Of a stretch of 64,000 nucleotides of DNA, positions 11,859 through 23,100 are shown one piece after another. The notes beneath the pieces were generated by a model. It was not told where the DNA came from. It made no database searches and saw only the letters and a program-made list of their open reading frames with translations. The position numbers and the translations under genes were made by a program. The first letter of the stretch is position 1. Every line of letters starts with the position of its first letter. Location: the NCBI RefSeq assembly GCF_014839805.1, contig NC_051116.1, positions 6,305,556 to 6,369,555 on the forward strand, given 5' to 3'. Source of the stretch: Manduca sexta (lineage: Eukaryota; Arthropoda; Insecta; Lepidoptera; Sphingidae).

Positions 11859-12169
11859 AAAACCACATACTTTATCTTTGCTAACATTGTGACAAAAATT
11901 ATTAATGAATAATCAGAATGCTCACCCCAAATCTTAGTATCACTTTATTTATTATTTATCATTTTGTAGTTTCGTGAGAATATGACGTGTATATTTCTGA
12001 CTGGAAGTGTGATGCTCTTGCGACGAATTCTATTACACTAGTCGTGGCATGAAGGCGTATAAAAATGATTTCAGCATTTATTTTGTTCGAAACATACCCT
12101 TTTTTATTACATCTACGTTTCGAGTAACTTATTACAGTGTTATTTCAAGAACATAAGTATATAGTTTCA
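11859..12169. mobile_element. MITE with AAACCACATACT termini, copy 2
   Basis: Left end AAACCACATACTTTATC, right end ATAAGTATATAGTTTCA, interior TTTGTTCGAAAC and CGAGTAACTTATTACAGTG shared with the copy in SNW1 intron 3 (17831-18216). Confidence 0.7.
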
Positions 12170-12814
12170 TTTAGTAACGCAACGTCAAAACGACCCTGTA
12201 TGATATATTTCAAATTATATCCATTTAACAGTTCACAAAACCTTTATATTTATAACATCAATATGAAGGCTATGGGAGAGGATTATTTAAGTCAAATACT
12301 CTGAAGTTAAACACTGATTCACATTTATTTACGTCGCATGCTCTCTTAACTATCAGGAATATTGTTCCTGTTCTTATAATATTATATTTCACATCACAAA
12401 AGGCACTAAACTGCATCTGAAACAAAAATAAAATATAGATATATGACCCTCACATAAAACACAAAAACACACACGCACATACACATATTGAAGTAGACGA
12501 AACCTAGCATGAAATACTCATTACTTTAATGCAGGGTATTTCGAAACTTTAATGGTTATTGCCATTATTTATATTTGAAAAAATACAGCATATAAGATGC
12601 CATCTAAAACCAGTTTTATTTATCAGAGTGCCCCATTTTTATGACCCAACTATATTTATTTTGTTATGTACCACGACTGGATGCCATTGGTCCGCTATCC
12701 CTGCTTTAGTGAATCCCTCCTGGCCGAAATTCAGCTACGACGACCAATCTCAACAGAGATCAGCCACACAGGAGGATATTATATGATATGCGCAATACAC
12801 AGGTGCACTCTCTG

Positions 12815-13029
12815 TTCCTTCACTCTCATAGTTCAGGGAGACGGCCAACATGACTGGACAGAGATCCGGTGCAGGACCAACGGCTTTACGGTAACTCACC
12901 GCCAACTTTCTAACTTTGAACTTCGACAGAGTAATTTTAAGATGAAAAACCCAGTCACTTATTTTTGGGTCGACCTGAGATTCGAACCCAGGACCTTAGA
13001 GCGATAGTCATTACAACTACGCCACCGAA
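12815..13029 (-). mobile_element. SINE close behind the SNW1 stop codon
   Basis: On the minus strand the head CTTCGGTGGCGTAGTTGTA (A box) and GGGTTCGAATCTC (B box) are tRNA-like; the body contains CGTAAAGCCGTTGGTCC. The head starts 45 bp after the SNW1 stop, in the same orientation as that gene, so it should lie inside the SNW1 3' UTR. The body differs from SINE-B although the head is similar. Confidence 0.7.
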
Positions 13030-13073
13030 GTATTTACTGATTGAAAATATCAATAATACGCGTACACTATCGT

Positions 13074-16000
13074 TTAATCGCGTCGTTTCTTGGCGTGCGT
13101 GTCGTGTCGGTCGTGGTGGTCGCGCTTGCGACCCGATTTGTCGGCGCGCTTCGCCTCGCTCAAGAACCGATCCAGCCCGAACGGATCGAAGTCCGCCTCC
13201 GGTTGTGTGCTGCGCGACTGTTGAACAAATTGTTTTTATTAATTACAATTAATATAAGCCAGTTTATTTTTGGGTATCGGACCCCGCAGTCAACACTAGG
13301 AAAAACCCGCGTATGGGTACTGGAATCTCTCGGCTTAGCGACTGCAGGGTCCTGGAGGAAAATTGGGAGGGGATAGCTGGGAAGGAAGTGTAGGGGGAAG
13401 GATAAGGAAAACTCTTAGGATGGGAGGACAGGAGAAGGCTAGGAACTGTTCGCGAGCCCTTATAGTCCTCAATGTGAATGGCAACCATGAGGTGTACACA
13501 CTTAACTGTGTGCATAGGGTCGCGATATATGTATCCCCGTACATGGGCGTGCATTTGGTGTGGAGACCGAGCGAACAAGAATTGCCCCTGAGAGAAATAT
13601 AAGCCAGTTATACTGCTCCGTCCGCGTGATAAAGTATTTAAGCGGTAAAAATCCCGCTTTACATTTCAAGGGATAAAAAAGCCTGTGGACATCCAGAATC
13701 GAACTGGCCTGCATAATAATTGTGTCGACTGGCGTAATCCACACACACTTCATCAGCTATATGGACTTGACTCCACTTAACACTTTTCCCTATCCAAATA
13801 CATTTTGTTTTTTGATGCGAGCCACGGCCCATTTGTGTAAATCTAACTCGGTCCCTATGATTACCTCAAAACAAAGTTCATTTTTTTTTTAATTTTTATA
13901 CAGGTACAGTGTAGTGTAGTAGTATTGCAATATACTAACCGGCTCTTCTCTGTTCGGCGCATCCTTCTCGAACTGCACCGGCCCGGCGCGAGTGTTCGTA
14001 CTGCTTGTGCCGGCAAACTCTTTGTCCGCCACGAATCTATAACAAATACGTTCAATTATAAACTGCAAAGGACCTGAGGGTCTACTGACAAAAACAAAAT
14101 CCGTTGTTTCGGATGACGTATCGCACGTTTTGTTATCGCACGAAGTGTTACAGATCCGATGACGGATCCGACGACGGATCCGATCCGTTCATTGCAATAT
14201 TTTAGACATGGAATTTGTAAAAACTTATAGGGTTTCGCCATCCCTTTTTAAAACCATCTGCGAGGATAAAGATCTACTGCTTTTTAGAAAAAAAAAAACG
14301 TGGAATTGATGCTGCCACTAAAGTAAGCTACAGAACGGTGACGAATCCGAAGTCATTTTGGTAATAACATTAAATCCGAAGTTCGTCGTTTTTCGTTTCC
14401 GACCGACGTTTCGACATTCGTTTGTCAAAGTAGACCCTGGGTTTTATGACTTCCGAGTACATGCTACTCGACACATAAACGTATAAGTCGACCGAACACA
14501 AAAGTAACTCTAATTTACGCTCCCATATAAATGTTAACAAAATGAGTACTATCTACAGTAGCTGCTTGATTAACAATTTTTGAATAGTTTATTATTTTAT
14601 TAAGAGTGCGTGGTAGGTAAAGTATAATACCTTCTAGTGTTAGCGATGGCATCCAAGTCTCCGTAGTTGTCCTTGTCCGCGTTCCTGGTCGGCCGGTATA
14701 TGTGAGCGCCGACGTTGTCCTGGTTCCGCCACGGCTTGTCGTACACGTTGTACGCCTCGTCGTCACCATAACCTAACGATAAAGAACAATGGTTTCAGAT
14801 ATATATTTTTGAAATAACAATTATATTCACTTACATGAGAAATTATTTTTAAGTAATATATGAAAACTAAACTGCATTATTTGCGTTGAAGAAATACAAT
14901 GGAAGAATTTATACATTTGCAATATCCAGTTCCTGAGATTAGCGCAATCATAGCATTGCATTGCATTCAAATTGCATTTTGCAGATACTATACGTGGGGA
15001 CCCGTCGATATATACTATTCATAAAACTAAAGAGTTTCTACGATTGCGCTAATCTCAGGAACTACTGGTTCGAATTGTATATCAAGTTAGCATAATACTA
15101 AATATACAAATACTGTTATCCAAGTGGACTCACCGCTGTCCATCCCTTTGCTGTTATTGAAGAGCCGCTGGTCGAACATCGCCTCGCCTCCCTGGTTCGC
15201 CTTGGCCGGCATACCGAGCGCGATCTGTTCCGATATGTCACGCTCGCGGTCTTTGGCCAGCTTCGATCTGGAAATAAACAATTTTAAAATAAACTTTGGT
15301 TGTCTGGAAGACATTGCTTTGAGCAGTGGTCCCGAACCTTTTCATTATTGTTACCCCTGTGATTTATAATGATTTTGTGCAATTTGGTCATGATATAACG
15401 TTACATATCAAGTAAGTCGGAAAAAAAAATATCCCGGAAAACTCCTTCACAAAAACTAGGATAATATAAATACGAAATATAACAAACAAATACATCTTGG
15501 TACTCCCTACCTCTTATCAGGCGCCGCCCTGGCCAAATTCCTCTCCCGCTGCCTTTCCTTGTGTCTCTCCGCTCTGAGCTGGTCTCTCTCTGCGACAGTG
15601 AGACCACTTTCGTCGATCTCAGCCGGCTCCGGTTCCTCGTCTGGCGCTCTGATGCCTGTGGATATTGGATTGGTATATTATAAAGTGAAACAAACAAATA
15701 AATTTGACAAACATTTTACGAAAAAGTGTGTAAAATAAACAAAACAATCGACAAGTAATAAAGTGTGACAAATAGATACAAAATGCCGTGTTGTTTATTG
15801 CATATCTTATAATCTATTTGGAATTAAATGTGGTTTTATTGCTTCTTTAGCGTCCAGCGATGTTTTTGCAAATACATATTTTAAATTATCTTATTTTGCA
15901 AATATAAAATAACAAAATAATGCTACTGTGTTATTAAAACTATAATGTAGTTAGTAGTTTTTATGTATAAAATACAGATCATCTTCGATAATTTGGTAAT

Positions 16001-19000
16001 AACTATTCAGTTTTAACCAGTTGCAAGTTTTATTATTTCTACACCTCACAAAGTAATAGTAATCTCACCAGCTCTATGATCTCTGGCCCTCTGCGCTAAC
16101 ATTCTCAAATGTTCTTCTTTCTTCTCCTTTTCCCTCTGCGCTAAACGACGTTCGAGCTGCGCACGCGCCTCCACAGCCTCCCTAGCTTTCCTGTCAGCTA
16201 TGTACAACGCCTCGGCTAGCTTGGAGAAGTTCTCGTTGATGTGTACTTGTTGAAGACCTCTTCCATCCGCTGCTAGACGCTTGTCCAAGGGGATTGTGTA
16301 ACCTGAAGAATACAGTTTAAAACATGAAGTATTTTTGAAGGTAGACAGAACTGTCATGCATTTCTCGAGCGAATCAGTTCCCGTGTAATTGAGTCTGTTG
16401 CTATTCAATGAGCATAAAGCAGGTCTAATGAGACCAATACTGTGCAGAAAAATATCATTTTAGCCGACTCAAGAATGGTACTTAGATCTTAGCATAGTAA
16501 TCTACGTATGCAATACAAATAAGCCATAAAGAAGTAAATAAAAAATCTGCTAGAATCATCTGTTTACTTTTATTACGTTTATGTTTGGAGAAGACCATTA
16601 GACACCTCTTAACCAATAATACTTGGGGGACAAGCAATGTATCAAAAAGCGTACCTGACCCCAATACCCTTATTATGAAACACATAGCCTTTTTCGTCTC
16701 ATTAGAAAAAGAAAAAAGTCATTAGCACTTTTGCCCGATTAAAAGATCAAGAATGAGAATGAATCGCACCCTTAGCGTTCTTCCAGTGTGAGACACAGGG
16801 CGGCACCTTCCAGTCGCGCTGCTGCTTGACGGACACGCGGCGCGGCGGCGAGTGCAGCACCGGCGCGGGCGGCGACGGCGCCGCGCGCGGGATCTTCTTG
16901 TTGATCTGGAACCGCGGCGGCTCCAGCGGGTCCGACTGCGCCTCCACCATCCTGTGGGGCGGAGGCGGAATAGTTAGTCAATAATCAATATACACACACA
17001 ATACACACCACATCAATACACACCTAATGACCCTTTGCTTTGCGCCGGAGTTGAACGTGCCTCCCTGCTGCGCGGGCGTGTATCGGATGTATTGCGCTGG
17101 TGCCTGCAAACAATGTGCACTACAAAAGCTATTGCCAATCTATGTCATAAGCCTATAGAATAGGTTAACAAATTGTCTACTTACAACTATCATTATGGTA
17201 GAGTAACAAATTGATGAAACTGAGAATAATCACAACACTTGAAAATTTTTTAATGGCCTAATATTCAGAAGCTTATAAGCACATTGCCCACACAGGGGAA
17301 TGAGAGTTTTAGCATAATTAAAGTTCATATACTTAGACAAGTGCAGAACTTCAAACACATTAAAATATAAAAATTTTATGAATTACGATTTGCAGTTGAA
17401 TTTTAAAGACTTAGTGATACCTAGCATACATTTTTGAAAAAACCTAAAATTCATTCTAATAAGTGTTTGCTTTAAAATTATTTTATTTCATGTACATAAC
17501 TATATATATTTTACAGTGAGTTTGTCAATTTCTGTAGATGTAAATTATCATCAAAATGATACAATTTCAACTTACTGCTTTCTGCGCTGCCTTCACAGGC
17601 ATCGCTGCAGATATCTTAGCATTAGTTAACTTCTCCAGAGCTTGTTTAGTCTTCTCTGTGATATCCTGAATGTCATCTTGGTCTGGCTTCTGGAGTGTGG
17701 GGTCGTCTTCCGCCAAAACTTCTGACGGTAACAAGTCTGTCAATTTGGAGTATATGATCTGGAAAAATGAATTAATGAATGAAAAATGTGGTATTATTTA
17801 TTCATGCAATGTCAAATAAAAATACTTAATGAAACCACATACTCGTCTTCACCTTTACTGACATTGTGCCAAAAATCATCCATTAATAAGCAATATTTCA
17901 CAAAAAATCCTGGTTTTGGTTTTCTGATTTTTTGATCATTTTGTAATCTAATGCAAATATGGCTTTTTCATTGGTGTATTTCTTACTGAAAGAATGAGGT
18001 TGCCGCTACAATGAATTCTTTTAGAGCAGCAGTAGTGGCACTAGGGTGCGTAAAATTAAAATTACTTTATATTAATATTTAATTTGTTCGAAACTTACAC
18101 TTTTTTATTTTACTTCTATGGCTGAAGTAACTTATTGTAAAGTGTTCTATTTTACATTTACAGCTCAAGTTACTTATTGTAAAGCATTATTTCCAAGTAA
18201 ATAAGTATGTGGTTTCATTTAGTAACGCTATGTCAAAATGACTCTGTATATTATACAATACACTCTCACAAGATTACCTTATCGGCACTATGACCCTGCC
18301 TTGCTATTGCCGAGTATTTAACACGCCCAGACTCATCTAACTGCACTGCCAGGGCATTCGAGGTGCTTTCCTTGCCTCTCATGCCCATGCCCAGCGGGTA
18401 CTGAGCCACATGGATCTCTGGGAATGCTCCTCCATCTGATAATACAAGCATACATGTCTATATTATATTTTTATTGAAGTATCAATCTCAATCATAATGA
18501 TTGTTGTTTATTTTATTTATTTTATTATTAGATGAAACTTATTATCATGCATATATGTCTATATTAAATTTTTATTAGTGTCAATTTCAGTTGGTCTTTT
18601 CTTTATTACAAGTTATTGGATGAAATGAGAATTAATAAAAGGAAGAATCTGTAGTTTTTTATGGTTTCCTATATACATTAAAATATATTATGTATGGTAC
18701 AAATGAGAAGAAATATCTATAGTTTATTTTACTATTGTTGAACAAAATATATCTTGGTGAAATATTGAGTTAAATGATATATAATTTATAAAATATATTG
18801 CGACATGGTATACAATATACATCGCTTTTATCAACTTTTTAAGTTTGTCTTAGACTTATTGTCATGACATTGGCTACATTTACCAAAACAAAATTAAGGA
18901 GAAACAAAATATATGCAGAGAAAGGGTTTTGTTAAATATAATATAAGTTCCAAACAAAGTTTTTACCTCCAAAGTCCTCTTCCCTGCGAGGCACCCATCC

Positions 19001-19358
19001 TTTCCTCTGTCCGTAAGGAGGTACACTCGTCTGTGACACAACTAGCGCGCTTCCAACGCGCTTAGCTTTTATTTCGTCATCTCGGTCCCATACTTGCTGT
19101 GTGGGAGCTGGCAGTAGGCTAGAATACGAAGAATAATATGATGTAAATATAACCTTGTTCAGGCATCACTTAGCAGAAGTTTTGAGTATAAATTCAGAGC
19201 AAATGGACGGATAAGATAAGGATAATAATATTTCCTAACAAACAATAGTTGTAAATATTTTATATTTACGTAATTTAAAACATAAAAAGTGTGTAATTTA
19301 ATTTATTTTTCATGAAATATCGAAAAACAATACCAACTCACCTAGATAATGACGCCAT
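13074..19358 (-). CDS. SNW1: SNW domain protein (SNW1/SKIP, Drosophila Bx42)
   Basis: Exons in transcript order: 19358-19342, 19118-18967, 18435-18278, 17758-17576, 17103-17024, 16951-16770, 16302-16069, 15655-15511, 15267-15134, 14772-14631, 14036-13940, 13217-13074. All junctions are GT-AG and the phases close to 1668 nt (555 aa; fly and human about 540). The start MASLSSLLPAPTQ matches the family. The N-terminal half carries YPLGMGM (exon 3). The conserved SNW core follows: the signature at residues 251-253 reads S-H-W rather than S-N-W, then KNAKGYTIPLDKRLAADGRG and HINENFSKLAEALYIADRKA. A charged coiled-coil of about 60 residues follows, then DPFGLDRFL near 519-527 and a basic C-terminus (KKRRD). 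Known role: nuclear spliceosome component (Prp45/SKIP) and transcription co-regulator for nuclear receptors and Notch targets. Divergent from NC2-alpha. Poly(A) site not assigned. Confidence 0.97.
13265..13600 (+). repeat. Dispersed repeat, copy 2, in SNW1 intron 11
   Basis: Second copy of the repeat at 6818-7111. It lies in the intron between exon 12 and exon 11 of SNW1, antisense to the gene. Downstream, 13610-13700 resembles the region next to the Helitron 3' hairpin (GCGGTAAAAATCCCGCTTTACAT), which may be a further remnant. Confidence 0.55.
14926..15075. repeat. Inverted pair of Helitron 5'-end fragments in SNW1 intron 9
   Basis: CCAGTTCCTGAGATTAGCGC at 14926 onward is the inverse of GCGCTAATCTCAGGAACT at about 15046 onward; arms are 28 and 31 bp with an 84-bp spacer. 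Both carry the GTTCCTGAGATTAGCGC motif of the Helitrons at 52.7 and 63.1 kb, and the right arm is preceded by a degraded ATAAAGCTGAAGAGTTT. Confidence 0.6.
17831..18216. mobile_element. MITE with AAACCACATACT termini, copy 3, in SNW1 intron 3
   Basis: Left end GAAACCACATACTCG, right end AATAAGTATGTGGTTTCA: the clearest inverted termini of this family. Interior contains a short internal duplication of CTTATTGTAAAG. Located between exons 4 and 3 of SNW1. Confidence 0.8.
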
Positions 19359-20171
19359 TTTGTTTGATGTTTTTTTTACTGCGCAATGGAATCTTGTCAC
19401 TTTTAACAATCAAGGATGCGGATAATTTCCGAACGAATTATTATAACGACTATGCTGTGCTCATTTGAGCAGCCTCGGGCATAATATTTGTATTATATTA
19501 TTTCAATATTCTGATCTATGATTTATAGTAATAAATATAATATAATATGATTTATAGTAATCAATGGAATTAGGGATTAGGAACTTAGCCAATAGCGTGA
19601 GCGGTTGTCCTTTCGTTACCATTACTCCAGAAATTTTCGTCTCATGTACTTTTACTTAAGTGTATTATCTATGCTTTTGCGGACTTCATTTTTTATTTGT
19701 ATTTTAAGATTCAGTGTCTCGTTTTAAATACATTACAATGAATCGAAAAACACACATCACAATATTATTTTTTCCTAACTAAATTCTAGTTTTAGAACGA
19801 GTAAGATATTCTTTTCTCAAATGTTGTCAAGGAAACATAAAAACAGCCAGCAATACCTTTACATTAAATTCTAACGATCATTAAAGCTTTTATCGTACTT
19901 TATTTGTTATGTTTTTATTCCCTGTATTTATTTAGTTCCACATTACTACATTTTAAAAATACTATATATATTTCAAAATGTACACTTTTCGATAAAAATA
20001 TCGACAAAGTAATAAAAAAGGTGGAGAAACTGTCAGTTTCGTATATAAATGAAGTAGGCTGCGAACGTCTCCCTTTTATAACCTCAAAAATGCGCGAGAA
20101 GTATAGTGTTCTGATGGCAAAGTGATCTAATTTTATCATTTAATTGGTGTTAAAGTGAACGGATTACCATT
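19359..20171. promoter_or_regulatory. Divergent promoter region between SNW1 and NC2-alpha
   Basis: This 813-bp gap separates two divergently oriented ATG codons and must contain both 5' UTRs and both core promoters unless more 5' exons exist. No canonical TATA placement or CpG-rich core could be fixed by eye. No recognised repeat lies inside it, in contrast to the flanks. A shared promoter is inferred from spacing only. Confidence 0.55.
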
Positions 20172-23100
20172 ATGCCTTCAAAAAAGAGAAAATACAATGC
20201 GAGGTTTCCAGCTGTAAGTCGGAAAGTGCTTGAAAATCGCTCGAAAATGGTCAAAATCTGTGTTGTTTTCGTCAATAATTTGGTGAGATTGGTGATACGA
20301 CATTGTTTGTTTGTAGGGGCGAATCAAGAAGATTATGCAGACAGATGAAGATGTGGGGAAAGTCGCCCAGGCCGTCCCAATCATAATTTATATCCTTTTC
20401 AATGTTGTGTGTAAATTTAAAATGCTGTGCCTTACACAGTTTAGGATAAAATGTTTTTGATCGTTGATGGACCTAGTCTATGCTTATTTTTTTCAGTTCT
20501 ATTTTTAAATTTCAGTTAAATTTACGACTTCGTACCCTATCGTCCTTGATAAACTGTTTTGGCGAGATCATACTTTTATAAATAACTACACAAACATCTT
20601 GTTTATATTCTTATTGGTATTTGTTTTACAGAGCACTTATTAGCCATTTTGGAATAGTGTTTTCTGTCTTTCATACCCTCATTATCCAAATATTAGTGTG
20701 ACATCTACTTTAATAATTTAATCCTAAAATTTATCCCAACAATGAAGTAAAGCAGTGGTCTATAGAATAACCATATCAATACATTTTGGGGTCAATCACT
20801 TATGATAACCACATTATGTGATATGAAATAGTGTTGTGTTTACTTCTTAAAGCAATTTGCTTAATATTTTGCTTCCTTAGTTTTGAATAAATATAATTCT
20901 CTTATTTCTAATTTGTTTTAAATTTGTTAAAGTAGACAAATAGATGGTTAGATTTATGGTTGAATTTAATTTAAGAGTTATAGGTTCTGTATTCTCATTT
21001 AAACTTATGGCCAAATACTTATTTGTAATATAAGTACATATTGATTGTTTAAAATATTTTTGTAAAATTAATTTTATTTACATACCACAATGATTCTTCA
21101 CTTATTTTGTGGTTAGTCTTGTTTATTGTCATATATTTAAACAAAGTAAAATTTACAATATTTACATCAGTAGTATTTAAATTTTAGTCATAACACCATC
21201 TGTTAGGCTATATTTATTGGTTGTTTTATACTCCAGAAATTTAATAATACAATCCATATCCAAATCCATTTGTGATGAATAGAAACAGAGCAAACTGTCA
21301 AATTTATTATATTTTTTTTATTTTATGTGAATTTCTATAGCTTTTTATGCCTCTGCCCCAAATTTCTATAACTACATCCATATATGACTCAAAAAGGTAT
21401 TGGTCTGGTCATTTCGGCATCTCTCACTATTGGCACAATCCTAGTTTCAGTACTGTGTATGAACAATATATTATTTTCATGAAAAGCGTTTTCCCATCTT
21501 TCAAGTTCATAAAAATCAAACTTTAAAAACATTATTAGGCAAAGACGGTATTCTCGTCTCCCTTTCACCTGGAATATTAAGAAAACAATGCAAGTTCTAT
21601 AATACATGCACATATTGCTGGTCCATAGGCTTCTCGTATAGAAGAATCGGGCATATAACTTCCAAATCAAAACATTTTATTATTTTCTTAGGGATATTGT
21701 ACCTTCTTGAGAATTTCTTGAAACTTTCTTACATCCTGCATATATGTTATAAAACAAAGTCTTCCGATCACATCTCTCTTTCTGAATGTGATAAACTCAA
21801 AAACTACCAAACCGATTTTGATAAAATTGGGTATAGGATTAGTTTGAGATCCTGGGAGGACATGGGTTGCTTTTATGCCGGAAAGTTATATAATTGGCGG
21901 GAATTTTATCTCAGAAAAAATCTTTCTCATCACGCCTTTATCCCCCAAGGGGTAGCCCACCAGTGCACCCACTTTTCGCCAAGTGTGTTCCGTCCCATGA
22001 TGTAACGGGGGTAAGCCTTTCGTCATAGCATATTAAAATTGAAGCTGATACCTCTGAAAAGTGTACCGCGCACGCAATCATACGCCACCGATACAGTCTA
22101 GTCCTTTCAGCGGTTTATGTACAATGAGAACCAAAATTATAAAGAAAAATTTCACATGTACAGAATTAATCTATACATTATAACATAGAAAACCTTTGGA
22201 CCACTTTTTAAGCACACTGCGCGCACAAAGGATTGCAAGAATTGGCTTAATTAAAGTTTATATGGGGAAAGAGTGGAGGAAAACAAAATGTATGTATTAA
22301 TTAATATCAGCCCTGTATTATATACTGTCCCACTGCTGCCATCTCCTCTACTACTGAGTGGGATTAGGCCTTAGTCCACCATGCTGGCCTAGTGCGGATT
22401 GGTAGACTTCCCCTGAAAATTCTTATAGAGAGAGAAAAAAAAATATGTATATGTGTCAGAAATGTATAAAATTCAACATTGAATTTCAACCACTAACTAC
22501 TAGAATGATTACATATAATAAACATAGCAAAAAGATTCTAAGGAACATTGTGTCTATAAATAGAAGTATTCTTAGAATATTTACATGGAAAGGCTTTCCC
22601 TTGTTTTGGAATTTTGGTATTATCATTTTATTATTTATGTATAGAGCTTGTTGAATGTTTTCTGTTTTTTTTTATTTTACAACTTATATTCAAAAGTTAT
22701 AAGGAAACTGAATGAATAATTGTTACAATCATGCTAACATATAAGTATGTGAACATATTTGTTGTTAGTAAGGCATTCTCAAGTTATACCTATTGGTGGT
22801 TGGTCTCTCATATGTATGAGTCCGCCTGGGTAGGTACCACCGCAATGTCGTATTTCTGCCGCCAAGCAGCAGTGTAGTCACTGTTGTTTTCCGGTTTGAA
22901 AAACACTGGACATAATAAGACATAACATCTCATGTCTCAGGATAGCGAGCGCAGTGGAATGCCAAACAATACTTTATAATTCAAGATGTTGGATGGTGTT
23001 TCTACTGTTTATGGGTAGTTTCGCTTATCATCAGGCGAACGGCAAGCTCGTCTCGTCATTCAAAGCAATAAAAAAAGAACCATGCCCATAGGAACTAGGG

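Larger units (their letters stand above)
6788..13073. other. Gene-poor DNA between thioredoxin and SNW1
   Basis: The two genes converge on this region. It contains two dispersed repeats (6818-7490), the foldback palindrome at 7624-7992, a SINE-A copy, two MITE copies, an RTE-type LINE 3' end, another retroelement 3' fragment and a SINE close to the SNW1 stop. The right terminus of a MITE related to 28741-29090 is visible at about 8492-8520. No protein gene was recognised; the apparent 156-codon frame at 10928-11398 (-) overlaps the LINE remnant. Confidence 0.6.

Noticed and set aside
12960..13030. tRNA-like A and B boxes (also at 24.1, 26.0, 34.1, 35.6 and 57.8 kb)
   Set aside because: Each continues into a shared SINE body and lacks a proper cloverleaf and anticodon arm, so they are SINE heads, not tRNA genes.
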